Source: Modestobacter italicus | GTDB lineage: Bacteria > Actinomycetota > Actinomycetes > Mycobacteriales > Geodermatophilaceae | Reading direction: 5' to 3' | NCBI RefSeq assembly: GCF_000306785.1 | Contig: NC_017955.1 | Location: 2,976,001 to 3,040,000 of the forward strand | DNA length: 64,000 nt | Shown: positions 41,584 through 50,685 of the stretch, in pieces | Position numbering within the stretch: position 1 is the stretch's first letter | Layout: every line of letters starts with the position of its first letter | Made by a program: the position numbers and the translations under genes | The notes under the pieces: generated by a model | Databases searched by the model: none | What the model saw: only the letters and a program-made list of their open reading frames with translations | What the model was told of the DNA's origin: nothing

Positions 41584-42525
41584 ATGAGCGAGGTCCAGGT
41601 GGTCGCCAGCCGGGAGGTGCCGCTCGGCGGCCCACGCGCGATGACGGTGCGCCGCACCCTGCCGCAACGCACCCGTTCCCTGATCGGCGCCTGGTGCTTC
41701 GTCGATCACTACGGCCCGGACGACGTCGCCGGCACGGGTGGCATGGACGTGCCGCCGCACCCCCACACCGGCCTGCAGACCGTCAGCTGGTTGTTCACCG
41801 GGGAGGTCGAGCACCGCGATTCCTCGGGCGTCTCCGCGCTCGTCCGGCCCGGTGAGCTGAACCTGATGACCGGCGGGTACGGGGTCGCGCACTCGGAGGT
41901 CTCCACGGCAGACTGCAGCACGCTGCACGGCGTCCAGCTGTGGACCGCGTTGCCCGATTCGGCGCGGCACCTCCCCCGGGACTTCGTGCACCACGTCCCC
42001 GAAGCGCTGCACCTGGACGGCGCCACCGTCCGGCTGCTGCTGGGTTCGCTGGCCGGCCATGCCTCGCCGGTGCCGGCGCACAGCCCGCTGCTGGGAGCCG
42101 AGCTCGTGCTCGAACCGTTCGCGCACGTCGCGCTGGACGTCGCTCCGGACTTCGAGCACGGCGTGCTGGTGGACCAGGGGCCCGTCCTCCTCGAAGGCGT
42201 CGAGCTGGCCCGCGCGGAGCTGGGCTACCTGGCACCGGGCACACCGCGGCTGCGGCTCGCCAACCCGAGCGGCCGGCCTACGCGGGTGATGCTGCTCGGT
42301 GGCGAGCCGTTCCCCGAGCCGGTGCTCATGTGGTGGAACTTCGTGGGCCGCAGCCACGAGGAGATCGCCGGCTTCCGGGAGTGGGAGGCCGGCTCCGAGC
42401 GCTTCGGCCGGGTCAGGGGATACCGGGGGTCGGTGCAGCGCCTGCCGGCCCCGCCGATGCCCGCGGTGCGACTCCGTCCCCGGCTGTCCCCACCCAGCCC
42501 TGGCGATCCCAGTGCCTGGGGATAG
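41584..42525 (+). CDS. Pirin-family protein
   Basis: 313 residues from ATG 41584. Bicupin fold. Metal-site residues in the N-terminal cupin are PPHPHTGLQT near residue 58, VEHRDSSG near residue 77 and the later HS/HG residues. Conserved MTGGYGVAHSE near residue 98 and the C-terminal FVGRSHEEIAGFREWE. Pirins act as quercetinases or redox-responsive regulators. A quercetinase-like activity would fit glucuronide and sulfate conjugates of flavonoids, but this is speculative. It lies just upstream of FMN reductase copy B. Confidence 0.92.
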   Translation: MSEVQVVASREVPLGGPRAMTVRRTLPQRTRSLIGAWCFVDHYGPDDVAGTGGMDVPPHPHTGLQTVSWLFTGEVEHRDSSGVSALVRPGELNLMTGGYGVAHSEVSTADCSTLHGVQLWTALPDSARHLPRDFVHHVPEALHLDGATVRLLLGSLAGHASPVPAHSPLLGAELVLEPFAHVALDVAPDFEHGVLVDQGPVLLEGVELARAELGYLAPGTPRLRLANPSGRPTRVMLLGGEPFPEPVLMWWNFVGRSHEEIAGFREWEAGSERFGRVRGYRGSVQRLPAPPMPAVRLRPRLSPPSPGDPSAWG

Positions 42526-42551
42526 ACACGTCGACAGGTCGACATGGCGGC

Positions 42552-43294
42552 GTCGACGTGCGGGGTGGCGCGGAGGACCAGGTCGACCCTGTCGATCCTG
42601 TTCCCGTTCCGGCAGGATGACTGCTGAGCTCCGGTGTCCGAGCAGGGACACACCGCCCACTCAGCTCGGCCAGGACCGGGCCGGACCCGGCAGCCAGGGA
42701 GGACCACGATGTCCCAGCCGACGAGGACCTACGAGGTGGGCTACTTCGTGGGGAGCCTCTCCTCCACCTCGATCAACCGGGTCCTGTCCCGCGCGCTGAT
42801 CCGCCTCGCTCCCGAGGAGCTGCGGTTCACCGAGATCCCGATCGGCGACCTGCCGCTCTACAACCCCGACCACGACGCCGACTACCCGCCCGAGGCCAGG
42901 ACGCTCAAGGAGGCGATCGCGCGGTCGGATGCCGTGCTGTTCCTGATGCCGGAGTACAACCGCTCCATACCCGGTCCCCTGAAGAACGCCATCGACTGGG
43001 CCTCGCGCCCCTGGGGGCAGAACTCCTTCGACCACGTCCCGGCCGGCGTCATCGGCGCATCACCCGGCCAGATCGGCACCGCGGTCGGGCAGCAGAGCCT
43101 CCGCGCTGTGCTCAGCTACTGCAACGCCCGGCAGATGACCGCCCCCGAGGCCTACATCACGTACTCGCCGGAGCTCTTCCACGACGACGGAGAGGTCACC
43201 GACGAGTCCACGACGACGTTCCTCCGGGACTACATGAGCGAGTTCCGGGACCACGTCGTGCGGGTCCTGACCGTCCTGCCCCGGTCCTGACCCG
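42552..43294. repeat. 743-bp inverted repeat, copy B
   Basis: Inverted, near-identical partner of 29828-30570. The left edge lies in GTCGAC-rich sequence (CACGTCGAC ... CGTCGACGTG). A short extra segment and weak similarity continue for about 45 bp outside. The copies are separated by about 12 kb. Confidence 0.95.
42709..43290 (+). CDS. NAD(P)H-dependent FMN reductase (copy B)
   Basis: 193 residues, identical in protein sequence to copy A at 29832-30413. It has the same GGGAGGACCACG leader and ATG, and the same flavin-binding loops (GSLSSTSINRVL, PEYNRSIPGP). The only coding difference I see is one silent Leu codon (CTC here, CTG in copy A). It follows the pirin gene by 183 bp. Complete conservation of both copies implies very recent duplication or ongoing gene conversion. 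Confidence 0.94.
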   Translation: MSQPTRTYEVGYFVGSLSSTSINRVLSRALIRLAPEELRFTEIPIGDLPLYNPDHDADYPPEARTLKEAIARSDAVLFLMPEYNRSIPGPLKNAIDWASRPWGQNSFDHVPAGVIGASPGQIGTAVGQQSLRAVLSYCNARQMTAPEAYITYSPELFHDDGEVTDESTTTFLRDYMSEFRDHVVRVLTVLPRS

Positions 43295-43520
43295 ACAGCC
43301 TCGCCGCCGGCCGGTACTGGCTCCCGTGGGAGGACCAGGTGCAGGTCATCGACGGCACCGGCCGGCTACGGCCCCCGCGCGGACCCGGCAGCACCAAGGA
43401 GGACCACCGCACCAGAGCACCGCGCCAGACGACCGGCGGACAGCCGACTGCCAGCTCAGGCTGACCACCGTTGACGGAATTCCGAGGTGATCGACATGCC
43501 TAGCGCTAGCGAGCCTGGGC

Positions 43521-44359
43521 GTGGAGATGGTGGCCCAGCTGCGGCGGTGGACGCACACGGTGGCCGCGCGGTGGAGCCGGATCACGCCGGCTGACGTGCG
43601 GTGGCTGCTCATCGACGTCGCGCACACAGTGCTGCTGGAGCTCGGCGAGCAGCTCGGCCACGTGGCGAAGACCACGCTGCGCGACCGTGGGGTCGAGATC
43701 CACCTGGGCCTCAGCCTCTCGGAGGTGAGCGACCGCTCGGCCATCCTGACCGACGGGACGGTGGTGCCGACCCGCACCGTGATCTGGGGCGCCGGGGTGT
43801 CGGCGAACCCCGTGATGAGCACCCTCGGGCTGCCGTAGGCGAAGGGCCGACTGGTCGTCGACGAGCAGCTGCGCGTACCGGGCATGAAGGACGTGTGGGC
43901 AGGCGGGGACGCCGCCGCCGTCCCCGACCTGACCACGTCGGCGCCGGAGGGCAGCGGAGTGCGCGACAGGCTGGGCGGAAACCGGCGGGCGACCGCGATG
44001 ACCGCGCAGCATGCACAACGACAAGGAGTGGTCCTGGCTCGCAACGTGGTCGCCAGCCTCGGAGTAGGCCGGTCACGGCCGTACCGGCACCACGACCTCG
44101 GCCTGGTCGCCGATCTCGGTGGACGGGACGCGGTCGCCAAGGTCCTGGGCGTGCGTCTGAGCGGCCCGGCGGCAAAGGCCGTCACCCGGGCATACCACCT
44201 CTACGCCCTACCGGGGGCGCGAACCGCGTCCGGGTGGCGGCCGACTGGCTGCTCGCGGCCGCGTTGCCGGCCCAGTCCGTCCAGCTCTCCGGGATCCGCG
44301 CCAGCGACGCACTCATGGCTCGAGCGCAGGCCACCGAGAGCTATTCCGATGACGGCTGA
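43521..44359 (+). pseudogene. Decayed type II NADH dehydrogenase (NDH-2)
   Basis: Recognisable NDH-2 segments are ITPADVRWLLIDVAHTVLLELG, GVEIHLGLSLSEV, TRTVIWGAGVSANPV, then an in-frame TAG at 43836-43838. The same frame continues as KGRLVVDEQLRVPGMKDVWA, GGDAAAVPDLT, HHDLGLVADLGGRDAVAK and AYHLYALPGAR. After a frameshift near 44210-44220 it ends as VAADWLLAAALPAQSVQLSG. The first FAD domain is missing. 5' truncation, a nonsense codon and a frameshift make it non-functional. Confidence 0.9.
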
Positions 44360-45696
44360 GCCTGGGGGCCGGGATCGGCGTGGACAGCCGTTGGACCAGG
44401 AGCAGGTGGCGGGCGGCGCCCCGCGGCGTGCCGGCGGGGCCGAAGCCACCGACGGATCCACTGGCGCGGCCAGTGCCAGCCGGAGGGCCAGTGCCAGCCG
44501 GAGGGCCAGTGCCAGCCGGAGAGCCGGTGCCAGTGCCGGCGCGGGCTGCGGGGAGGATCTGCGACGCGGAGGTCGTCGACGGTCGTGTGCACCGCCCCGA
44601 GGGCCAGCGCGGGTTCGACTCCGGCGAAGATCATGACGTCGATCGAGGCCAGCCGCGCCGCGACGCATGCGGCGCCGAGCGGAGACTCCGCCGGTACGGC
44701 AGCGCCCTCGGCCACGACCTGACGACCGAGGACGAGCGCCTGTTCGGTGGCGTGCTGCCGCGTCGCGCGGTCGCCGGGCTGGTCGGCCAGCTCGGCGATG
44801 GCATGAGCGAGCCGGCGCACCATGGACGCGAGGGAACGGCGCTGGTGCGCGGTGGTCGCCAGAGCGGTGCGGGCCAGCATGAGGCAGCTGCCGACGAGCA
44901 GGTCCAGGTGGCCGGCACTCTCCCGTTCGTGTACCACTGGTGCCTTCGCCGACCGCCACGGGATCGAGTGCCGGACGATCCGGTCGCTGGCCTTGCGCAC
45001 GGAGCTCAGGTCGCCGAGCTTGTCGCGCAGACTCCGCAGTTGGCTCAGGGCCTGCTCGGCCGCCTGCTCGTCCTCCTGCTCGTCCTCCTGTTCGAGCGCG
45101 TTGGCGGCCGACCGGAGTCCGTCGGCCAGGCCGGTCAGGACGGTGCTCTCGGACCGACGCAGCAGCCGGAGCGGGTTCGGCGCGAAGACCAGCTGGCTGA
45201 ACACGAGGGCGACCCCGGTGCCGATGAGCGCGTCCACCAGCCGTTGTGGCCCCTGCGCAGGATCGCCCAAGGCGGCGATGAGGACAGCGCTGACCCCGGC
45301 CTGAGCGATCACGATGCGGGCGCCGTCGATCAGCTGCGCGACCATCATGGCGGTGAACGTGGCCAGCGCGAGAGTTCCGACGCCGCCGCCGGTCGTGGCG
45401 AACGCGAGCTCACCGGCCACGATCCCTACGATCACCCCGACGACCAGCCGGACGGCGTTCGCGCCGCGTTGCCCGAGGCTGGCGTTCAGCCCCACGAGCG
45501 CTGCGATGGGGGCGAAGAACGGCTGGTGGTGGCTGACGAGGCGCACAGCGATGAGCCAGGCCAGCGCTGCTGCCGCAGTCTGCTGCAGCACCGGCCAGAT
45601 GGCCCGGGCCGCTCTGCGGAGTTTCGGTTCGCCGGCAGCCACGGGCCGTCGTCCTGGCTCGTCGCCACGCATCCGGCCCACCCCATTCGCGTCCAC
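44341..45696 (-). CDS. FUSC-family membrane protein (aromatic-acid-exporter-like)
   Basis: Up to 451 residues (GTG 45696; ATG 45672 also possible). Six TM helices in residues 25-175, with the family segment HHQPFFAPIAALVGLNASLGQRG, then a cytoplasmic helical domain with a Glu-rich coil (EQEDEQEDEQAAEQAL) and VRKASDRIVRHS. FUSC proteins include p-hydroxybenzoate efflux components. The last about 65 residues are odd: a Trp/His hexapeptide GWHWPS repeated from an 18-bp DNA repeat, then a basic tail that overlaps the NDH-2 pseudogene. The original stop has probably been lost. A decayed relative is at 56156. Confidence 0.88.
   Translation of the reverse strand: MDANGVGRMRGDEPGRRPVAAGEPKLRRAARAIWPVLQQTAAAALAWLIAVRLVSHHQPFFAPIAALVGLNASLGQRGANAVRLVVGVIVGIVAGELAFATTGGGVGTLALATFTAMMVAQLIDGARIVIAQAGVSAVLIAALGDPAQGPQRLVDALIGTGVALVFSQLVFAPNPLRLLRRSESTVLTGLADGLRSAANALEQEDEQEDEQAAEQALSQLRSLRDKLGDLSSVRKASDRIVRHSIPWRSAKAPVVHERESAGHLDLLVGSCLMLARTALATTAHQRRSLASMVRRLAHAIAELADQPGDRATRQHATEQALVLGRQVVAEGAAVPAESPLGAACVAARLASIDVMIFAGVEPALALGAVHTTVDDLRVADPPRSPRRHWHRLSGWHWPSGWHWPSGWHWPRQWIRRWLRPRRHAAGRRPPPAPGPTAVHADPGPQAQPSSE
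44468..44539. repeat. 18-bp tandem repeat in the FUSC C-terminus
   Basis: Three perfect head-to-tail copies of GGCCAGTGCCAGCCGGAG (44468-44521) and a fourth degenerate copy. On the minus strand each unit encodes one GWHWPS hexapeptide of the FUSC protein. The number of units could vary by slippage. Confidence 0.92.
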
Positions 45697-45944
45697 GTCG
45701 CGGCCACCCGCTCAGACGGACTTCGCCGTCCTCCGGAACGGTGCCGCGTCGGCAAGGCGATGCGGCAGCTCCTGCTCCATCTTCCGTCCGGCGCTCTCCT
45801 GGCCGCCGTCCGTGTCCGCATCGATCAGCTGGACCGGCCCACGACCGTTGAGCCACCGGAGATGCTGGAGTGGCTTTGTCACGAGGCCGCGGGCCAGCCG
45901 AGGACGAGGTTGTTGACGACATCGAGCCACCGGGAGGAAGCGCC

Positions 45945-46409
45945 GTGCTGAGACCACTTCAGATCATCGCGATGAGTTTCCCGGCTGGACCTGCTCGGCC
46001 CGGTGCCGTGGTGGCCCAGGTCGATGCGTTGGAGGCCCACGGCGCCGTCCGGGTGCTGGACCTGCTCGCGGTGGCCAGGACCGAGGACGGCGCCGTGGCG
46101 GAGCTCTCGCTCGGCGAGGACGAGGAGTTCGGGGCGCTCGTCTCGCGGCTGGTCCCAGTCCTGAACGCCAGCGCCACCACCGCCGGGAGCGTTCAGGAGT
46201 TGTGGAGGCTTGCGCAGTCGGTACCGAAGGGGACAGCAGTGGTCTTCCTCCTCGTCGAGCACCGGTGGGTCCGAGGGATCTTCACCGCCCTCGAGCAGGA
46301 GGGCGGCGCGCTGCTCGGGGTTGGGTTCCTGACTCCGGAGCTGGACGTGCTCGTCGACACGGAGGTCGCCGCGCTGGAAGAGGCGGCGCGCACAGTCGCT
46401 GCAGCGTAG
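45945..46409 (+). CDS. DUF6325/DUF1269-like protein
   Basis: 154 residues. GTG 45945 with GGGAGGA 7 nt upstream; the frame opens at 45870 without a site. The pattern LRPLQIIAMSFPA, GAVRVLDLLAVARTEDGAV and GTAVVFLLVEHRWVRGI matches a family of soluble actinobacterial proteins with a ferredoxin-like fold, sometimes near stress genes and of unknown function. It ends in an amber codon. The same frame continues immediately with an alanine-rich segment that relatives often carry as a C-terminal tail, so the stop may be a recent mutation. Confidence 0.75.
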   Translation: MLRPLQIIAMSFPAGPARPGAVVAQVDALEAHGAVRVLDLLAVARTEDGAVAELSLGEDEEFGALVSRLVPVLNASATTAGSVQELWRLAQSVPKGTAVVFLLVEHRWVRGIFTALEQEGGALLGVGFLTPELDVLVDTEVAALEEAARTVAAA

Positions 46410-46439
46410 ACCAGCGAGGCCGAGGCCAGGCTGCGGGCG

Positions 46440-46740
46440 ATGACCGTGGAGCAGGAGGCGGACCAGGCCGTGGCGGCAGCGGCGCACGTTCGCGCGGCGG
46501 CCGCCGCTGACGTGCTGCGGGTGCCGACCGACACCGGCCTGATGGAGGCGGGCGCCATCGACGAGGCTCTGGATGCGCTCGACACGGCCGGCATTGTCGC
46601 CGCTGCCGCCGAGCAGACCGCCGACGACGACGTGGCGGCCAAGGCGGCCCGGGTGGCGGTTGCCCGCCAGGCCGCGGTCGACGAGGTGGCCGAAGACCCG
46701 GTCGCGGACGCAGAAGCGAGGGCAGATGACGCCAGTACGG
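46440..46740 (+). pseudogene. Alanine-rich ORF, possible detached C-terminus of the DUF6325-like gene
   Basis: In the same frame as the preceding gene, separated only by the TAG at 46407-46409 and ten codons. It encodes an Ala/Asp/Glu-rich helical segment (EADQAVAAAAHVRAAAAADV, GLMEAGAIDEALDALDTAGI). No ribosome site precedes ATG 46440. The frame stays open to 47357, but after about 46740 the composition turns arginine-rich and loses coding character. Either a readthrough extension or a decaying tail. Confidence 0.5.
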
Positions 46741-47311
46741 CGGCCTCGGTCCCTCCGGCGGAGCTCCGCGTGCTGCGTCACCTGACTACGACGGCTGCAT
46801 CGAGCGATCGTGACGCCGTCCCGCACCGGGAATCTGCCCGACGGCAGCCCAGTCGAGAGCCACCTCCACTCCGGTGGAGGCGATCGTCGGCGGCGCGGTC
46901 AGCAAAGGTCAGCAAAGGCTGGCGCTGCCGGCGTCTTGTCTACTTGGGTCGCGCCACCCGACTTCGGATCAGCGACGTCCACGCCGGGGCGGCCCGACGA
47001 CGAGCCTGCTCGGCCGGCGAGGCGAGGACCAAGACCGGGCAGGACGCGTGGGTGGTGCTGCTCAGTGCGTCGCGGACCGTCTTGGACGAAGTTCTTCACG
47101 TGTCGGCCTCGGGATCGCGACCGGGGTGGCCGGAGGAGCCAGGCTGCCACCGCAGCAGCCGGGCGCCGGTGAGATGCGCCTGCCGGGCAGCGCGGCGACC
47201 GGAACGGCCAGGAAGGCGACGCCGGCAGGGCGCCACCAGGGCGACGGGATGGGTGCCACCCCGATCCGAGAGGTTCTGGCAGGAGTCCGTGCCGTACCAG
47301 TGGCGGACAGG
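46741..47311. other. Gene-poor stretch before mscS
   Basis: No convincing gene on either strand. It holds a small hairpin CCTCCAC-TCCG-GTGGAGG (46864-46881) and a tandem GGTCAGCAAA pair near 46902-46921. The end overlaps the 3' end of the convergent mscS gene region. Confidence 0.4.
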
Positions 47312-48172
47312 TCAGGTACTCCCCTGGGCCGCTTCGACCAACGTGATCGGCCCGTAGTCGGTCGGCATCTCGATGTCATGTTGCCGGAGCGTGCCGATGA
47401 CGGCCGGGATGAGGGCGTCGAGGGCGTCCACCTCGTCGAGCTGGGTCGAGCCGACCCACGCGCTCACGGCGATGCCGACGCTCTTGGGGTTGATCGCGCT
47501 GACCCGAACAGCGGGTGCCGGGTCGTCCAGGGTCTGCGGCAGCTCCCGGACCGCGTCCAGGAGGACACGGTGGACGAGGTCGAAGTCGGTCTCGTAGGCG
47601 ACACCGACGTCCACCCTGAGCATGCGCTGCTCGTAGCCGGTCTGCACGCGCACCGACGCCCCGTGGACCTTGCTGTTCGGGATGACGACCTGGGTGCCGG
47701 CGAAGGTCCGGACGACCGTCTCGCGGAGGTTGATGATCCGGATGGTCCCCTTGATGCCACTGACCTCGATCTGGTCACCCTCGCGGAAGGGCTCGCGGAC
47801 GACCATCATGATCCCGCTGAAGAGGTCGGCGAGGATGCTTTGCGCAGCGATGCCGATGACCAGCGATGTCAGGCCCAGCCCGGAGAGGATCCCGGCGAAG
47901 TTGACGCTCGGGAAGGCCACCACGAGCGCGACCGACCAGCCCAGCGCCGTGGCCACCCAGCGAAATATCGTGGAGAAGATCGCGGCGAAGCTGCGGCTCC
48001 GGCCCCGCGCCCGCATGATCTTCGACGCCACCAGGCTGACCAACTTGCCCAGCAGATAGGCCCCGACCGCGATTCCGAGACCGATCAGCAGGTCCGTGCC
48101 CTGCAGCCGGGGCGTCGGGATGTCGGGTAGCTCCGCGGCGACCAGCACGTGGCCGACTCCAGGACCAACCAT
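47312..48172 (-). CDS. Small-conductance mechanosensitive channel (MscS family)
   Basis: 286 residues. TM helices near residues 28-48 and 65-90. The pore-lining TM3 is about 95-115 (GILSGLGLTSLVIGIAAQSI), followed by the conserved LADLFSGIMMVVREPFREGD at the start of the beta domain and the VVRTFAGTQVVIPNSKV strand. The C-terminal alpha/beta domain is about 180-275. The channel opens on hypo-osmotic shock to release solutes. Single-gene unit, with the Mrp and TRIC-like genes part of an osmotic/ion theme in this window. Confidence 0.94.
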   Translation of the reverse strand: MVGPGVGHVLVAAELPDIPTPRLQGTDLLIGLGIAVGAYLLGKLVSLVASKIMRARGRSRSFAAIFSTIFRWVATALGWSVALVVAFPSVNFAGILSGLGLTSLVIGIAAQSILADLFSGIMMVVREPFREGDQIEVSGIKGTIRIINLRETVVRTFAGTQVVIPNSKVHGASVRVQTGYEQRMLRVDVGVAYETDFDLVHRVLLDAVRELPQTLDDPAPAVRVSAINPKSVGIAVSAWVGSTQLDEVDALDALIPAVIGTLRQHDIEMPTDYGPITLVEAAQGST

Positions 48173-48360
48173 CGTGAAAGTCTAGTGCTCATCCAGCGAC
48201 CTCGCGGCTCCTGCGCTGGAGCATCCGCTCGGCTTCCCGCGGTGCTGTGGTGGCAACCGGTCGACGGCCCTCGACTGCCGCGACCGCTGGACGCCCAGCC
48301 GCTCGGGAGCTCGGTCCTGCCTGGCTCGGGCGGGGAGCGGTGGGCGGTCAGCCGGACGGG

Positions 48361-49797
48361 CTATGGGGCGCCTGGTCCATCGCTGCCGGCTGGGTACTCC
48401 TCGAGCTCCACCCGGTCGTCCCGCCAGGCCGCGCGCACGGGCGCGACGATGCGCCATGCCTGCTCCGCCTGGTCCCCGCGCACCGACATCGTGGGATCGC
48501 CGCCCAGCACCTCGGCGAGCACCTCTCCGTACGGCGGGAGATCGCCCGGGCCGGACGGCGACTCCAGCGACACCCGGTCGACCGTGAAGGGGTCGCCCGG
48601 ACCGTTGAGGTTGAAGTCCAGACCCACCAGGTCGGGATCGAAGCCGATGCGCATCCGGTCTGGCTGCTCGTACCCGGCGAGTCCCTCCGGCACCCAGCGC
48701 GGCCCTTTGAACGTGATCACTGCTTCCTTGCGCAGCGCGCTCAGCGCCTTGCCCGCCCGGAGCCGGAACGGCACACCGGCCCAACGCCACGTGTTGACCG
48801 CCACCACCACCTCGGCAAAGGTCTCCGTGCGCCGGGCGGGGTCCACCCCCTCCTCGTCGACGTAGGCCGGCAGGCGTCGCTCACCGATCGTGCCCGCGGT
48901 GTAGCGAGCCCGGCGGCTGTAGCGCACCGGGTCCTCGTCCCACAGGCTGGTCGCCCGGAGCACCCGCGACTTGGCGTCCTGCAGGTCTTCCGCGCCCAGC
49001 GTGCTCGGCGCCTCCATGGTCAGCAGTGCGAGCACCTGGAGCGCGTGGCTCTGGATCATGTCGACGAGCGCGCCGGCGCCGTCGTAGTAGCCCGCCCGGC
49101 CTTCCAGGCCGAGGCTCTCGTCGAAGACGATGTCCACGCTGCTGACGTTCTCCGCGTCCAGCACCGACTCCAGCATGCGGTTGGCGAAGCGCATCCCGAG
49201 CATGTTGAGGACGGTGGACATGCCCAGGTAGTGGTCGACCCGGTACACCTGGTTCTCCGGCACCAGCCGGGTCACCAGCTCGTTGAGCTCGTGCGCACTG
49301 GGCCCATCGGTGCCGAAGGGCTTCTCCATGACGAGCCGGGTGTCCTCCGGGACGCCGAGGTCCGCGAGCAGCCCGCAGGCTCGTGCGGTGACGGCCGGTG
49401 GCAGGGCGAAGTAGATGGTGACCTGCCCGGTGCAGGCATCGAGCAGTCGACGCAGGTGGTCTTCGTCGGTGACGTCGGCACGGAGATACCGACAGCTCCG
49501 GACCACCTCGTCGGCCTGCTTCCCGTTCGCGGACACCGTGGCAAAGGACTCGGAGACCCGCTGGCGCCACTGGTCGTCGCTCCACTCGGCCGTGTCGCTG
49601 CCCACGAGGAACAGGTCGCCGACCTCGCGCTGGGTCAGGAGCCCGCCTAGACCGGGCAGCAACAGCCGCGCAGCCAGGTCGCCGCAGGCCCCGAGCACCA
49701 GCAGCGTGCTCGTGCCCGCGGACCCGGGACCTGCTCCTTCGCCGCTTCCTGATCCGGACGGCGTCGGCACATTCTCTCCGGCTCGGTCGCGCGCCAT
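48361..49797 (-). CDS. zwf: Glucose-6-phosphate dehydrogenase (divergent)
   Basis: About 478 residues from ATG 49797 (the frame opens at 49866; neither start has a strong site). N-terminal NADP loop VLGACGDLAARLLLPGL, then VMEKPFGTD and the substrate loop RVDHYLGMSTVLNM. The usual G6PD signature is DHYLGK; here the key Lys is Met, and the first loop has C for S and AAR for AKR. C-terminal domain segments MQSHA-like (MIQSHALQVLALLTME) and FRLRAGKALS are present. It belongs to a divergent actinobacterial G6PD-like branch. Oxidation of glucose 6-phosphate is likely but activity could be altered. It stands alone. Confidence 0.85.
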   Translation of the reverse strand: MARDRAGENVPTPSGSGSGEGAGPGSAGTSTLLVLGACGDLAARLLLPGLGGLLTQREVGDLFLVGSDTAEWSDDQWRQRVSESFATVSANGKQADEVVRSCRYLRADVTDEDHLRRLLDACTGQVTIYFALPPAVTARACGLLADLGVPEDTRLVMEKPFGTDGPSAHELNELVTRLVPENQVYRVDHYLGMSTVLNMLGMRFANRMLESVLDAENVSSVDIVFDESLGLEGRAGYYDGAGALVDMIQSHALQVLALLTMEAPSTLGAEDLQDAKSRVLRATSLWDEDPVRYSRRARYTAGTIGERRLPAYVDEEGVDPARRTETFAEVVVAVNTWRWAGVPFRLRAGKALSALRKEAVITFKGPRWVPEGLAGYEQPDRMRIGFDPDLVGLDFNLNGPGDPFTVDRVSLESPSGPGDLPPYGEVLAEVLGGDPTMSVRGDQAEQAWRIVAPVRAAWRDDRVELEEYPAGSDGPGAP

Positions 49798-50098
49798 GGG
49801 CTCACTGTCCTGGACGCTCTCGGGCGTCACAACCGGACGGTGGGCGTTCACGGCCTGAGCGACCATCGGCCGGCGAGGCTGTGGCGAGCCCTAGGAGGTC
49901 GGTCGAGGGGCTGGCCGTAGTGGTCGTCGGCTGCGTGCTCCGGGCCGTCGTCCAGCGGATTCGCACCGGGACAGGGATGGTGCCACTGGTGGGCACCGCA
50001 CCGAGGAGTGTGAGTTCGGCCCCGACAGGGCTGGGCTGAACGGGACCCCCAGGGGCGAGAAGATGGCCTTCGACCGATGTCCGTAGGAGGGACGACCT
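49798..50098. other. Intergenic stretch between zwf and the YflT-like gene
   Basis: About 300 bp divergent upstream region. I see no gene and no clear hairpin. It should hold the promoters of both flanking genes. Confidence 0.4.
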
Positions 50099-50518
50099 AT
50101 GAGCGACCAGCAGCCGCACCGGAACGAACCCGGCTTCTACCGCTACCCGATGCATCAGCTCGTCGCGGTCCTGGACGACCAGGCCAGCGCCGACGACGCG
50201 GTGGAGAAGCTCAGAGGCATCGACGTCGACGTGTCCGAGGTCCATGTGCTCAGCGGGCCCGAGGGGGCGGCCCTGCTCGACCGCACCGGGCAGCGGCACG
50301 GGCTGCGTGGACAGCTGCTGCGGCTGTTGCAGTGGACCTCCTCGGAGAACGACACGCTGGACCTCCATGACCGGGCCCTGCGGAACGGCGGGCACGTCGT
50401 GTACGTCCCCGTCCGCGGGGAGGACCGCAAGAAGCGGGTCGCCGGGGCGCTCCGAGCAGCCGGTGGGCACCTCCTCGTCTACTTCGGAAGGTTCACGACC
50501 GAGAAGCGCTGGATCTGA
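50099..50518 (+). CDS. YflT-like small stress-type protein
   Basis: 139 residues, ATG start after GGAGGGACGACCT. The N-terminal half LVAVLDDQASADDAVEKLRGIDVDVSEVHVLSGPEG resembles the ferredoxin-like fold of general stress protein 17M/YflT-type domains. The C-terminal half ends in strands GGHVVYVPVRGEDR and GGHLLVYFGRFT. No catalytic residues can be named. Soluble, single gene. Family assignment is tentative. Confidence 0.7.
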   Translation: MSDQQPHRNEPGFYRYPMHQLVAVLDDQASADDAVEKLRGIDVDVSEVHVLSGPEGAALLDRTGQRHGLRGQLLRLLQWTSSENDTLDLHDRALRNGGHVVYVPVRGEDRKKRVAGALRAAGGHLLVYFGRFTTEKRWI

Positions 50519-50685
50519 GACCCGGGACGAGGCCGCTTGCGGTCGCCGAGCTGTCGGTCCGACCAGCGTAGCCACCGTCGCGGTGATCCCTCCGTACACC
50601 GGCGACCGGAGAGGCGTCCTCGGCTTGCGGATCCCCGGCCGCCCAGGTACGTGTGACCCGACGGCACCGCGCGCCAGGAGGCGAC

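Noticed and set aside
44468-44539. Tandem repeats considered as a CRISPR array
   Set aside because: Units are contiguous with no spacers and lie inside a coding frame. No cas genes are present.
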